Below, piece by piece: positions 47,531-58,272 of a stretch of DNA of 64,000 nt. A model generated the notes under the pieces. That model ran no database searches, was not told the origin of the DNA, and saw only the letters and a program-made list of their open reading frames with translations. Location: assembly GCA_033032175.1 (NCBI GenBank), contig CM065332.1, positions 233,501 through 297,500 on the forward strand, in the 5' to 3' direction. A program made the position numbers and the translations under genes. Numbering within the stretch: position 1 is the stretch's first letter; every line of letters starts with the position of its first letter. Source of the stretch: Saturnia japonica. Lineage: Eukaryota; Arthropoda; Insecta; Lepidoptera; Saturniidae.

Positions 47531-48148
47531 AGCGCAAAATAAAACCATAAAGGTAAAAATTGGAAATGAAAGTATGTAAGAGTAGGGAAATATCAGCTTC
47601 CATGACAACCAGTTTGTTGATTTGAAATTCTAACGTTGTCAATGTTGATTTATTGATAGTGTTGTTATATTTAATAAGAAATGTATTGTATTTCTAATAA
47701 TTACCTATTAAATGATAGTCCAGTATTCTTTTTAAGATTCGCTGAAGTGTATATAAACTGTTTAACTACTGTCAATCGCGGCTCGCGGGAGTTTATACAT
47801 TCTAAGCGATATATTTATTTTAAATTATCTGGATTATACAGTTTGCTACAAGGGAATTATTTCATTGCTTTATTCCACACATGGTGAAAGTTTGTATGAA
47901 GAACCCATTCATATTTATGCTTTTAGTAAGAAAAAAATAAAAGGGGTATCACGTTTTTCAAAAAACCTTCCCGCGGGCCGGTACTATAAGGTATGATTTT
48001 AATTATTTTTGAAGTTTTACTGGGACGGATAATGTGTAGGATTCATATTGGCTTACATTGATAATACCATACAAACAATAATAAACCCCCCACCCATGAT
48101 TTTCTTTTGATATTATATAAATATAGCTCTATCTAATAAAATGGCAAT

Positions 48149-48265
48149 AGGCTCGCCCCCTATTACATGGGACCTAAAAACATACTCGGCCAACTGTGGA
48201 TGTACATTAGTACACCTCTGCCTAACCCTTCGGGGAATACAGGAGTGATGGTATGTTATGTTATT
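48149..48265 (+). mobile_element. SINE fragment, 3' body
   Basis: It matches the body of the SINE at 31852-32105 from CTATTACATGGGACCTAAAA through ACATACTCGGCCAACTGTGG and TACACCTCTGCC to GAGTGATGGTATGTTATG. The tRNA-like head is missing, as expected of a 5'-truncated copy. Confidence 0.75.
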
Positions 48266-48390
48266 AATAAATCTGTAGTCCTGTCTGTACTTTTAATATT
48301 TTTCCGAAATTTTCCGATACGCATATTATATGAACGTTATGACTTTAACTCAAAAACGGCTTGACCGATTCTTATGAAATTTTGTTTATA

Positions 48391-48660
48391 TAGTTTTAAA
48401 GTTTATATGGAAATGGAAAATTTATCTATAATATCTGTAACTAATATATTAAATTAAATAAATTAATACTGGGGATCCTAACTTGATAAGTGCCATTGAA
48501 TTTAGACCCCCCTAAATATTGACATTGTCACTCAATGAAAAGTGACAGCAAGTGATATAATATTCATTGTTTAGGTTCATGAATACTGCAAATGTCACAC
48601 AGAAAATAGTCTATCATTAAAAAGTCGTTGTTCGAATTTCGAAAATTGGGCGACCGCTAG
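48391..48660 (+). mobile_element. Non-autonomous Helitron, copy 5 (3' end only)
   Basis: It shares TTTATCTATAATATCTGTAA, TTTAGACCCCCCTAAATATT, CATTGTCACTCAATGAAAAG and TTCATGAATACTGCAAATGT with the other copies, and ends GGGCGACCGCTAG (48657-48660) followed by T. The hairpin is decayed (TTCGAATTTCGAA core kept). Confidence 0.8.
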
Positions 48661-48822
48661 TTGTTATAAATCCGAGTGTTACCATGCGATTACCCTTCAG
48701 TGATTTTTACTCCAAGCACTTTCCAATTTAAACTTAGTATATTGCTATATTAGTGATAAAACAAATATTTTGAAGAACCATGTTTTATTTAACCTCTAAA
48801 AACTCATCATTTGATTGTATAG

Positions 48823-49062
48823 AAATGTCGTAAATACAAATCTAAACTATGTAAGGCACTTGGAGACGTATTAGATCTAAATTTGTCAGATTATGATGCC
48901 AAAACAAGAGCCAACCGTTCACTACTTTCATTGATTGTTCAAACTCCAAGGTCACAGTACATTCAACCTATTCCTAATATCCACAACATCCATAAATCGT
49001 TTCAACTGAAACATAAATATAGAGAGTACGCAATAAATCTCGAACGCACAGTTAAGATGTGA
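48823..49062 (+). other. Unassigned protein-like open frame
   Basis: Seventy-nine stop-free codons lie between a TAG (48820-48822) and a TGA (49060-49062), without an early ATG. The frame reads CRKYKSKLCKALGDVLDLN, then LSDYDAKTRANRSLLSLIV, QTPRSQYIQPIPNIHN and KSFQLKHKYREYAINLER. The amino acid mix is balanced and looks more like true protein than the AT-driven frames nearby. The TTTGATTGTATAG upstream is a passable acceptor, which would make this an internal or terminal exon; no convincing donor was found. It may instead be a fragment of an old pseudogene or transposon. I do not recognise the family. Confidence 0.3.
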
Positions 49063-49288
49063 TGAAAGATTAATGACAGAGAGAGGGAGAGAGAAGCTAG
49101 GAGCAGGTATATGCATTAATATCACATAATTCAGGTGGTGGGAAATATGCGTCATGTCATTTAGAATTGTGTTTTATTCGATTGATTTTAATTTTTTTTA
49201 CGTTTTTGTTAATAAGCAATATGTTTGAGAATAATAAACAGAAACTGATGAGATAACAAAAAAGATTTCATTTGATATTATTATTTGC

Positions 49289-49400
49289 TAGCTGTGCCCC
49301 GCGGTTTCATTCGCGTTTGATTTTTTCAGTTTACGTCGGGCGGCCAACCTGTCCTCGGTCCCCGATACCAATATAAAAGTTCTAATCGTCTATAACTATA
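49289..49400 (+). repeat. CTAGCTGTGCC-type repeat, 5' part
   Basis: It opens GCTAGCTGTGCCCCGCGGTT and TCATTCGCGTTTGA. It is followed by an A/T-tailed insertion (next entry). At 49600-49640 the opposite strand reads ACTTCCCATGTACAATATTT, a piece normally found near the ends of such repeats. Confidence 0.6.
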
Positions 49401-49405
49401 TAATT

Positions 49406-49485
49406 TTTTTTTTTCCTTTATTTTAGGCTTAGTCGCTTGGGCGACTATGTTGCCTGTGTAATTTAAACTTCACAAGACAATTTCC
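49406..49485 (-). mobile_element. Short retroposed segment with poly(A) tail
   Basis: The reverse strand reads CAGGCAACATAGTCGCCCAA, GCGACTAAGCCTAAAATAAA, then a run of about a dozen A residues, that is, a polyadenylation-like signal followed by a tail. This is the mark of a reverse-transcribed insertion. It sits within or beside a CTAGCTGTGCC repeat. The source transcript is not recognised and the 5' boundary is uncertain. Confidence 0.4.
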
Positions 49486-49719
49486 AAAATACATAAAACC
49501 AATATTAACAATTACTGTTTTAAATATCACTTTTTCAATATATTTATTCGCTATGTCCATTTGCATTCTGAATTTAACTCTAAATCTGCTTGATCTATTT
49601 TAACGAAATATTGTACATGGGAAGTGTATATTTTTCCTGTAATAACATACGTATAATAATTATCAATTATCATTATAATAAATACGTGAGGAGCCGCGGT
49701 CACAACTAGTTTATACATA

Positions 49720-50500
49720 ATCTTTTACCGATGTAATGATCTTAGGTAAGTTGGAAGGTAGAAGAAAGATTTAAGGTACTATCTATAATGTTGATGAAAC
49801 AAGAGTTTATTTCCCAAGGGAAGCTGAAAAACATTTTCTCATGAAGTTACAAGTAAATAATATCCCTTTGAGGGTAACATATACATTAGTGGGTAGCTAC
49901 AATATCTTTTTCGTTTTCATGTTTTTGTGTCAAATGTAAGTAGTAACACAACTCACTGATGTACTCAGAGCGATACATGTGACGACATTTTGCTTTACTT
50001 AACGTCTTTTACGAAAAACAGATCTTTGTAGATTAAAAAAAAAATATTGTTTTTTACGCAAGCACTAGGTAAAAATACCTATTTAAATTATTAAAATATT
50101 CGTGTGAATGCAGTTTAAAATGCGAAAAATAATTATATAGTCAATAAAGAGGTCTTAAAGTTACCAAGCACTATGAGAATTTCAGTCGAGATACAGTAGA
50201 GTTAGCATTACTGTATTCCAGTTTAAGATGGGGCCGACAGCATACAAGCTGTTCCTATTCAGTCCTCAAGAGTGACGTCACTGGGCTGGGATAGGACTTC
50301 GGTCCTATTTTATATTAGTAACGAATAGACAAGACGTTAGGTTTGTGTGTGCTTATTTGTAGACATCATGTAAGATTAAAATGTCTCTTACGCATTCAAG
50401 AGTAACAAAGGTCTGTATAAATTATTAGTATGCTGTTATTTGAAGTCCAGTGTAGTTCTGTTAATATTTAACCTGTGACCGGCGATAGGGCCGAGATATA
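49720..50500. other. Unassigned stretch ending near a long G run
   Basis: It contains a stable hairpin at 50291-50308 (listed). No gene was seen. Confidence 0.4.
50291..50308 (+). other. Hairpin with a cUUCGg tetraloop
   Basis: ATAGGACTTCGGTCCTAT folds into a perfect 7-bp stem with a TTCG loop closed by C and G, the exceptionally stable cUUCGg type in RNA. TTAG followed by T lies about eight bases downstream, so it could be a mutated Helitron 3' end (CTAG changed to TTAG). No other copy is present in the window to test this. Confidence 0.45.
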
Positions 50501-50509
50501 CGATGAGAA

Positions 50510-50536
50510 GGGGGGGGGGGGGGGGGGGGGGGGGGG
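50510..50536. repeat. Poly-G run of 27
   Basis: Twenty-seven uninterrupted G residues, the longest homopolymer in the window. Long enough to form stacked G-quadruplexes; the exact length may be a sequencing or assembly artefact. Confidence 0.95.
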
Positions 50537-50939
50537 AAGGTTGTTATTTATTGATGAGAAAGTACTAAAGTTGTGCGAAGCCGGTCCCTCGGAACTTCTG
50601 TTTACTTATTTATATTAAGAAACTTCATCACCGTTTAATCAAAAGGCTCGCAGGTAACGCAGAATGAATGCTAAACCTACTTTGAAGGTATTTATGCTAG
50701 GGATTATTAGATAGTTTTGGGGAATGTAATGACGTTAGGGCGAGTCCGCTAGTACCTAATTGGATCTAGCTATAAGGTGGTACAGTAACCTTAAGGAAGG
50801 AACTTTTGCTCCGTGCATTTCGTCATGAAGCAGTTGCATGAATGATGATGTTTATGATGATGTCATCTTAGTTTGTTGCAACATTGGCGACTATATAGCT
50901 GCCGTAAGGAGGAAAACTCGAATCAACTGGATATATTTT

Positions 50940-51245
50940 AAAACTAGCTGTGTCCGTGTTCATATTGAACATTTTTTTAATTTGTACGAACTTTAATTCT
51001 TTTTCTAAAATAAAAGTAGACTAAGTTACTCCCTATAAATTTAGTTATCTACCAGTGAAAGTCCTGTCAAAATTGGCCCAACCGTTTCGGAGATTACCCT
51101 GAACAAATAGACAGGCAGACTAAAATTTTAAAAATGGGTGTTTTGTTACCTATCGTATATGTACTTTCATATGCATTTAGTAAAAAGCTGTTATTTTGAC
51201 ATTACAAACAGACTCTTCAATTTTATTAATTGTAGTATAGCACCT
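50940..51245 (+). repeat. CTAGCTGTGCC-family repeat, internally deleted
   Basis: It begins AAACTAGCTGTGTCCGTG, jumps to TTAATTCTTTTTCTAAAATA, then follows the family: CTACCAGTGAAAGTCCTGTC, CCCAACCGTTTCGGAGATTA, TATGTACTTTCATATGCATT, TAGTAAAAAGCTGTTATTTT and ACATTACAAACAGACTC. About 200 bp of the first half is missing compared with 56492-57000. Confidence 0.8.
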
Positions 51246-51259
51246 ATACGCGTATACAA

Positions 51260-54095
51260 TAAGCGTCTAGTTTTACATGTGGAACAGAGAACAATCAATA
51301 AGAATTAATTGTAGTGTCCAGATTTCAATAAATCAACACAATAAACCCTGCCGTTATCCCAGGCCTTATATGATCTTGTGTCCAAGTATTGTGCTGTCAA
51401 GATATGGAATCACATCCTGCCCAGCATGTATCGCGTCTTCAAACGAGGCGTGATGTGACATTTGTCGTTGGAATTTATTATCAGAGGTCGTCGCTGTTTC
51501 TGGATAGCATCGTACTTTCTGTTAGGTATTGTACAGTTATTTTGCCCTAAAACTATATAAAAAATTTACTAACCTATTAAATCAGATTTCACTTTAGTAC
51601 TGACGTGATTACCAAGTTGTGAAAGTGAATGCAAAACGATTAGACGAATAAAGGTTACAATAACTTGAACTCGTAACTATGCTACCCTTAACTGTCGTTT
51701 GGTTGAAACTTATACTGATAATTCCCTGTACCCTATACATGGTAGTGAAGAGACATCAAACCGTTGTCTGATTGTCCATTGCGCGTGATAATTCAATGAG
51801 GCACGTATATCTTATTACCTATGTCTTTCTTTACGTTTATTTTGCTTAAAATGCTTTCTAAAATAAGAAGTTCGGTATACAAGTAGTGATTATTATTATT
51901 AAAAAACAACAACATAGTCAGTACAAATGCAAGAGCGCGCTTCAGAAAACAGTACTTTAGTTCTGTTCGAAATTATTGTTTTTTTTTGTTGCTCACCTCT
52001 TCGGCTATTATTTGATACTCGTTGTAATGAAATTCTTTACAAGTGCTATAAGGCCCGTTGATAGATTTTTCTGGTGTATTGAAGCTTCGCCTCACGTTTG
52101 CGATGAAATTTCATTAGTGAATACCAATTTCTACAAAAAGAGATGTATGTATAATGTTTCAGTTGGGAAAAGTGAAACGACTGTAAGCGGACTTCACTAT
52201 TCATTTATTTATTATATGCTGCTGAAGATATTTTTCATTTGTGTACTATTTTATTTATAAATTATTATATTAAATACCTACATACAAAAAATAGAAGTTA
52301 AACGTTTTCAACTATCCGAGATTTATTATATTGTAACCACCCGAGTCTTATTTATTTATTTACTAGGACCGCCAGTAGTCGGTGCAGTAAAGATTCATAA
52401 ACTTGGCTCGTATGAGGTGAATTATCTCCTATAAGCAGTATTACTTAACAAATTAAATTGATTTCGTTTTACGTAGGTAATAAAAGTCATTTATACTTGT
52501 TGAGCGACGCTAAATAGCCCTTTTTAGGTTATTTAAGTTTGACAGTACGTTAAACATATACAGCAACTATTTTATCTTTGTGCAATGAGTTAATTTTATT
52601 TTACCATTTTAATTGCGTTTACTCTTACTTTAATCATATTTAAACGTGGTACGCAAATCGCCCTAAATACAGACACATAAAAAAAAACAATTTTAAAAGT
52701 AAAATACACTTTGCCTTTTAAGACAATCACAATATGCACTGTGTAAACAAAAATATATGTAAAAATACAAATAAAAAAACAGTTATAACAGGATTATTAG
52801 AAATTACGCCAAATATATATATACGAACTGTTAAACCATCACCTGAGTATATAAATTCCTCTTTTTTTTTTACCGCGATAGATGGCGCCGTCACGAATAT
52901 CACTCGCACTAACGAAATGTAATACAATTTAAGGTACTATGTAATCTTTTGATAAAAAATTTCTCGCCGCCTGACAACGTCTTGACAACGTCATAAATAC
53001 CCAGTACAATCATAGGACCGTTTTTGGAATAATATAAAAGAATTGTACACGAACTAATACAATATAGAAATAATAAGAAAAAAAAGTCTATGTCCGGTTC
53101 ATATTTAAAAAAATATGTACTTAAATAATTAAATTGTCATTATTATTAATAAGACACAAAATTCTCTGCATTTATTATATTGTAATCACTGAAGTCTGCA
53201 TTTCTGTTTAATTAGCTAGGACAAGTTTCACTTCAAAACTATCAATAGACTGACTATGCGAACACATCGTGAATTTGTTTTCTATATATGACTTTCTTAC
53301 ATAACGGAAGCGATTATATATCCTTTTATATAACCATAATATTTTTTTAAACTACTAAACATTAAAACTTTCAGGTGTTTTAGTAATAAAACAACCGTAA
53401 CAGGTACGCTTACTAGTTTGATGAAAATAAGTTTTCTTTGAGAAGGGTCTACAAACGCGTTATTGCATGCACACATCTACCCGCGCCTTCAAACCCGCTG
53501 CATGCTTCACAAGACTTTCTCTGCAAACTTTAAGATTACAGAAAACTTTTATACCACCCGCCTTCCCACAAACGTTACACAATACACTAATAGCCGCTCT
53601 TATGAATTATTCAACATAAAAGAAGTTTTTCAAACGAATCAAGGGTTCTCGTTGAAATAAAGAGAAGTCACCAAGTTCCAGAGAACCCTAACTCGGGGGA
53701 CATATGAAATATTCATGAGAGATCGTTAGACGAAGTTTTTTTTTGTGAAATACTTGACAAAGGGAACGAAATAAACATGGAATTTAAGAAGTTCCACGTT
53801 GTGTTTCGATGAGAGAAACGCCAGCTTTGTTTGTTCAGGCCACTTTGATTCCAGTTACTTGTTTAATGAACTAACTTGATATATTATTAAAAAAAAAAAA
53901 AAAATTGATACACGCTGTAGAAGCGATTAATGATTTATTCGCCAACAAGAACAATGAAATAAAACTGTTAACTTTGTTTTTTTATTTCTATCTAAGGTGA
54001 GCTATATTATTGGATTTTCTCATGGTAAATTATTGTAGTATATTAGTCTCTCAGCATTGATTTTTATTATTACATATTGTTTTTTGCACTTATAC
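51260..54095. other. Long AT-rich stretch without a recognised gene
   Basis: Frames at 51976-52260, 52727-52927 and 53463-53660 show no motif. A 15-A run lies at 53889-53903. Nothing could be named. Confidence 0.4.
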
Positions 54096-54099
54096 TAAA

Positions 54100-54590
54100 A
54101 TAAAGATAATCTGAGTAATGTGTCATAGAAATAGTATATTATTAGTTCATAAATTAGTCGTACCGTGTTTTAGACTTAGTAAGACTAATAAAAGTTTTTT
54201 AGGTAATAGTGTTAGGTTCTATAACAAGATCCCGAAGCACATTACTGATTTACCTGACAACAAGTTCAAGGACCACGTCAAGTTGTTTATACTGTCAAGA
54301 GGTTATTATAGGGTGGATCATTATGTGAATGATAGTGATGTCTGGAAGTGACTCCCTCTCTGTGCATCCACTAATATATTATTATTGTACCTGTTATATT
54401 TGTAACATTTGTACAGTTAACAAAAAAAAAAAGAGATAAACCCGATCGAGTTTCTTACCGGTTCTTCTCGGTATCTGGGATATTTTCCGAACCGGCAGTA
54501 GTGTTTTGACGTTCATAAGTGCCTTCTTAGAGCCTAAATTTAATAAAGCTTATTTTGTTTTGGTAAAGCTAAAACTATAAAGAAAAAGAA
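54100..54590 (+). mobile_element. LINE 3' end with short coding remnant
   Basis: The open part (54118-54351) ends with FLGNSVRFYNKIPKHITDLP and DHVKLFILSRGYYRVDHYVN followed by DSDVW. This matches the extreme C-terminus of a LINE reverse transcriptase type I know from lepidopteran genomes, where the order is FYNKLP, then FK, then GYY, then YLND and W. The 3' UTR follows with CCCGATCGAGTTTCTTACCG, GTTCTTCTCGGTATCTGGGA, TTTTCCGAACCGGCAGTAGT and a final AATAAAG signal near 54542. Everything upstream of the last 80 or so residues is missing, so it is a heavily 5'-truncated copy. Confidence 0.8.
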
Positions 54591-54599
54591 AATTGTATC

Positions 54600-56488
54600 G
54601 GCTGAGAATTAAACTTGTGGTAGTGTAGCCTCATGTAGTGATAAAAAAAACTCAAGAAGAAACCTTTTCCCTGCAGTGAAAAATTTAAAGTATTGCCTTT
54701 ATTACTCTGAGCAGCTCGAGCAAAATTTCTCAAAGTAATGGTATTTTGCACCTACCGTTAATAACCGTACAATCTCTCGGTTATAACATATCAGTTAAAT
54801 TATAAAATTAATTTAGTTTTATTTTAAATATTTTTTTCTTAACTGGTGGGCAGTCTATATCGAAACGTATAGGATATGATGGGATATGTATATATTATAG
54901 CACACATGTTGCTTATTCTTATGAAGTTACTATTATTTAGTTTCATTATTTAAATTTGTTTTTGTGTTAGTTCGTCCGTGAGGATTTACATGTCTACAGG
55001 CTCCGTCAGAAAGTCAGCGCTGCAGGGTTTGCGCTTGTTGGTCTGCAGTATTATGCTGAGACAAGGACCTATTCAACCCCATGCAAAACTTTATTTATTG
55101 TGTCAATTTGTTTGTTTTGTTTTATATGTCAAATGTATGTGTGCTGTGTGGTGTTATTGTCGAATAAATCCTTTTTCTTTCTTTCTTTCTAATTGTAGCC
55201 GAAAATTTAAATAGAATCTCACCTTGAAGCTAAGTGATAACGTAACTGAACATAGCTAATCTCAGGAGTACGATGTACCAGCAGCTGCAGCGGCCATAAA
55301 GCACCGATACATACTCGGAGATAGATTTGAGGTACCTATCCTAAAAATACTTTACCACCATGCCATGGCGCTGTCACGATTGTTTCATATTAGAATCTTA
55401 GGTTCCTTGTAGAATTCCTTTGATGCAGCGTCTAAAGCTCCCAGTTAATACCAAGTAATCCTTTCAAACGTACGGAACTAACGATCTACGAAAAAATGTG
55501 GAGCAAAAAGTAAAACTATCAAGTGAGTTCCCTCTAGCCCACACAATTACCTGACAAAACCTCACGGTCGCAGTAAACAAAATATATCGTCCAATTTCAA
55601 AACGGTCCACTTTTTCTAATAAAGTAGGACAATCGATCAGGCTGAAAAGTCGGCACTGTATTTACGACGTTTTATTAAAAAGTCCGAACGCTATAAATTA
55701 CCGTGGCACCAGACTTTTTGCGAAACGACCGCCACTTCCGAAGTAGCTTTTGTTATACACAGTTTTATCCCAACATTTTTTTTTGTTATTTTAATTCAAT
55801 GTAATTTTGAGAGTGATCTTTGTTGATCAATGTGGTGACTGCTTGTGTTAAAGGAAATTTTAAGAAATTGTATTTTCGATGTGAGAGTGGCGCTTATAAG
55901 TTAAAGTTAACTTTGGGTTGTGGAAAGTGTAACTTAAACGCCTCAGCACGGCGGCCTTAACTGCTCGAGCAATGAGAAACATCGATAATGCTTTGGTATT
56001 CAATCTGGCCAAAGGAGACTAAGTGTTAAGTGACTCTATTTTGAATTTATTCACAATCTATCTGTTGAAAGGAATAGTTTTGGGACCTGAATTTAGCTAT
56101 GTGTGTATACATGCATCAATATATGCGACGATATGGGAGTAATGTTGCCAGAGTAATAAAAATAAATTTAACAATATCATAGACTATTCCTCAAGTTGTT
56201 TATTCCTGACAACGCCATATCTTCGTTAACTTCAAAATTAAAATAATTATAAAACATATGTCCCTCGCTATTGATAAAATATAGACAAGTCATTTAAAAT
56301 TAATGTTTTTTTTGGAAATTATTAAAATATCTTTTCATTATGAGCGCTATTTGTTAATGTTAATGAAAACATAATATTCAAAGCGCCATCTATTATCAAC
56401 CTGTTTTAACTAATCACAGCTATTACATTGCTTACATTATATAATCTGCAAAATATTTGCACGGATCAATTAGTTTTTTATTTATATA
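54600..56488. other. Unassigned stretch with a possible retroelement tail
   Basis: At 55080-55195 a plus-strand segment ends GTCGAATAAATCCTTTTTC followed by CTTT repeats, which resembles a polyadenylated retroelement tail with a simple-repeat end. The 78-codon frame over it is not considered real. The rest holds nothing recognisable. Confidence 0.35.
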
Positions 56489-56491
56489 CTA

Positions 56492-57000
56492 GCTATGCTC
56501 GTGGCTTCGCACACGTGGACTGCAGAATGCCGCGCGAATCTTGCTCCTCCGCTCCCGGATATTTCCAAAACAAAAATGCTTATTGTGGAGTTCCTTAGAA
56601 GATAGACATATACTCTCCGAGACTTTTTTGTAGATCATTTTAGAGTCTAAAATTGTTTAGGCTTTAAGTCTAAATTTGCTATTTCTCTTATGGTTTACTT
56701 AGCGTAAGCCATATAAGCGCCCGAATTGATTCATCATGACCAATTTTTTTCATAGATGCGGAACCCTAATTCTTTTTCTAAAGTAAATTCAGCTATCTAC
56801 CAGTGAAAGTCCCATCAAAATCGGTCCAACTGTTTCGGAGACTACCCAGAACAAACAGACAGACAAACAAAAATTGTAAAAATTGGTTTTATGTTATAGG
56901 TATCTTATATACTTTCATATGCATTTAGTAAAAAGCTGTTATTTTGACATTACAAAACAGACACTTCAATTTTATTAATTTTATGTAGATAGATATATAA
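56492..57000 (+). repeat. CTAGCTGTGCC-family repeat, most complete copy
   Basis: It opens CTAGCTATGCTCGTGGCTTC and runs through GTGGAGTTCCTTAGAAGATA, TCTTATGGTTTACTTAGCGT, AAGCGCCCGAATTGATTCAT, ACCAGTGAAAGTCCCATCAA, GTCCAACTGTTTCGGAGACT, ATATGCATTTAGTAAAAAGC and ACAGACACTTCAATTTTATT. It is about 500 bp and has no open frame. It serves as the reference for the other copies here. The class is unclear: the opening CTAGCTGTGCC is very common in lepidopteran DNA, and no poly(A) tail, inverted ends or clear target duplication are visible. Confidence 0.8.
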
Positions 57001-57004
57001 AACA

Positions 57005-57670
57005 CTCCAGTAGTCTTCCAAGAACTTATTTTGTATATGAAATCAATGACTTCTTGATATGTATAGTGAGATAAACGGTATTGTGAGTGGTTAGTTTTTA
57101 CTGAACAAATAAACAATGAACAGGTCGCGTGCGAATGGAGGGGCTGAGGGCTGAGGGGTGCGCATATACACGTATACATCACGTTAACATATCTATTTTA
57201 ATCCGAATCAAACAATCTAAACTTTTAATTTCCAACTTTACTCATAAATTACTAATGAATATTTTTTGGTTTTGGTTTTAACTGATCTTGTGTATCGTGA
57301 ATAGTTTCAAGTATGTAAGTGTTAAAAATTTAGATAGGTAATCTTTATTTTACATTTTTCACTGGGGAACTAAATTGCTTGAGGTACGCCATAGTTTTCC
57401 TTTAGTCACCATATCGCTATCTCTTTCAGTATAGATCGTTGACAAACAAACATACTATAATTATATAGCAATTATTTTCGTTTTGGTTTCGCGGTAGTAA
57501 AGGCTAACGCCCCTCAAGTCAACTGGTTTACCTTAACTTCAAAGAAAGTATTTTGTTTGTAACCTGGTAACATTGTATAAGTTTTGTTATCAGTAGCAAA
57601 TAACCCGGAAAACAATATATTCTGTCTTCATTTTTTATTTTTGGGATCAATGTTTATACGTATTATATAA
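57005..57670. other. Unassigned stretch
   Basis: I see no recognised gene or element between two dispersed repeats. Confidence 0.4.
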
Positions 57671-57673
57671 CAC

Positions 57674-57835
57674 ACACTAGCTGTGCCCCGCAGATTCACC
57701 CGCCATACATTTAGATTGCACATGCCTGTTTCACACATATGCCTACTCATTGCCGGATTGATTGACATTTATGGTCGTTGCTCCGCTCCTAAGGGTTGTA
57801 GCGTGATGTTTCACCAACCAATCACCTTTCACGAA
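57674..57835 (+). repeat. CTAGCTGTGCC-type repeat, second variety
   Basis: It opens CTAGCTGTGCCCCGCAGATT and continues GTTGCTCCGCTCCTAAGGGT and TGTAGCGTGATG. This is a related variety whose inner part (CTCCTAAGG, GTAGCGTGA, then TATATAGCCTATA in fuller copies) also appears at 59680-59745 and 63850-63925. Confidence 0.6.
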
Positions 57836-57879
57836 AAATGTGTAAAGTACATAAAGTATTTTTTTTATTACGAGTGTTC

Positions 57880-58272
57880 TAGCTGTGCCCGTGGCTTCGT
57901 TTGCGTGAATTACAGAATGCTATCGATCGGGCACCCGCGTGAATCGTGTTACCCACGCTCCCGGGTTTTGGGTGTTCCTTAGAAGATAGACATATACTCT
58001 TTAGTAGGTTTTTAAAGATTTATAATTATGTACTACATTGCTTTCATATGTCTCTTATGGTTCACTCAGCGTAAGCTAATTAAGTACCCGAATTAATTCA
58101 CCGCTACCATTTTATTTATTTTTGCGGAACCCTAATACTTTTTCTAAAAAACAAGTAGCTTAAGTTACTCCTTATAACACAACATATTAGTGAAAGCCGC
58201 ATCCAAATCGATCCAATTGTTCCGGAGATTGCTCGGAGCAAACAGATAGACAGACAAAAAAAATTAAAAATC
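57880..58272 (+). repeat. CTAGCTGTGCC-family repeat, 5' part, split by a mariner
   Basis: It opens CTAGCTGTGCCCGTGGCTTC and follows the reference copy through TTAGAAGATAGACATATACT, TTATGGTTCACTCAGCGTAA and CAAACAGATAGACAGACAAA, then stops at the mariner boundary. The remaining 60 bp resume at 59517 with GCGTTTAGTAAAAAGCTGTT. Confidence 0.85.

Noticed and set aside
54978..55214. 78-codon open frame
   Set aside because: It overlaps what looks like a retroelement 3' tail with AATAAA and CTTT repeats; no protein motif.
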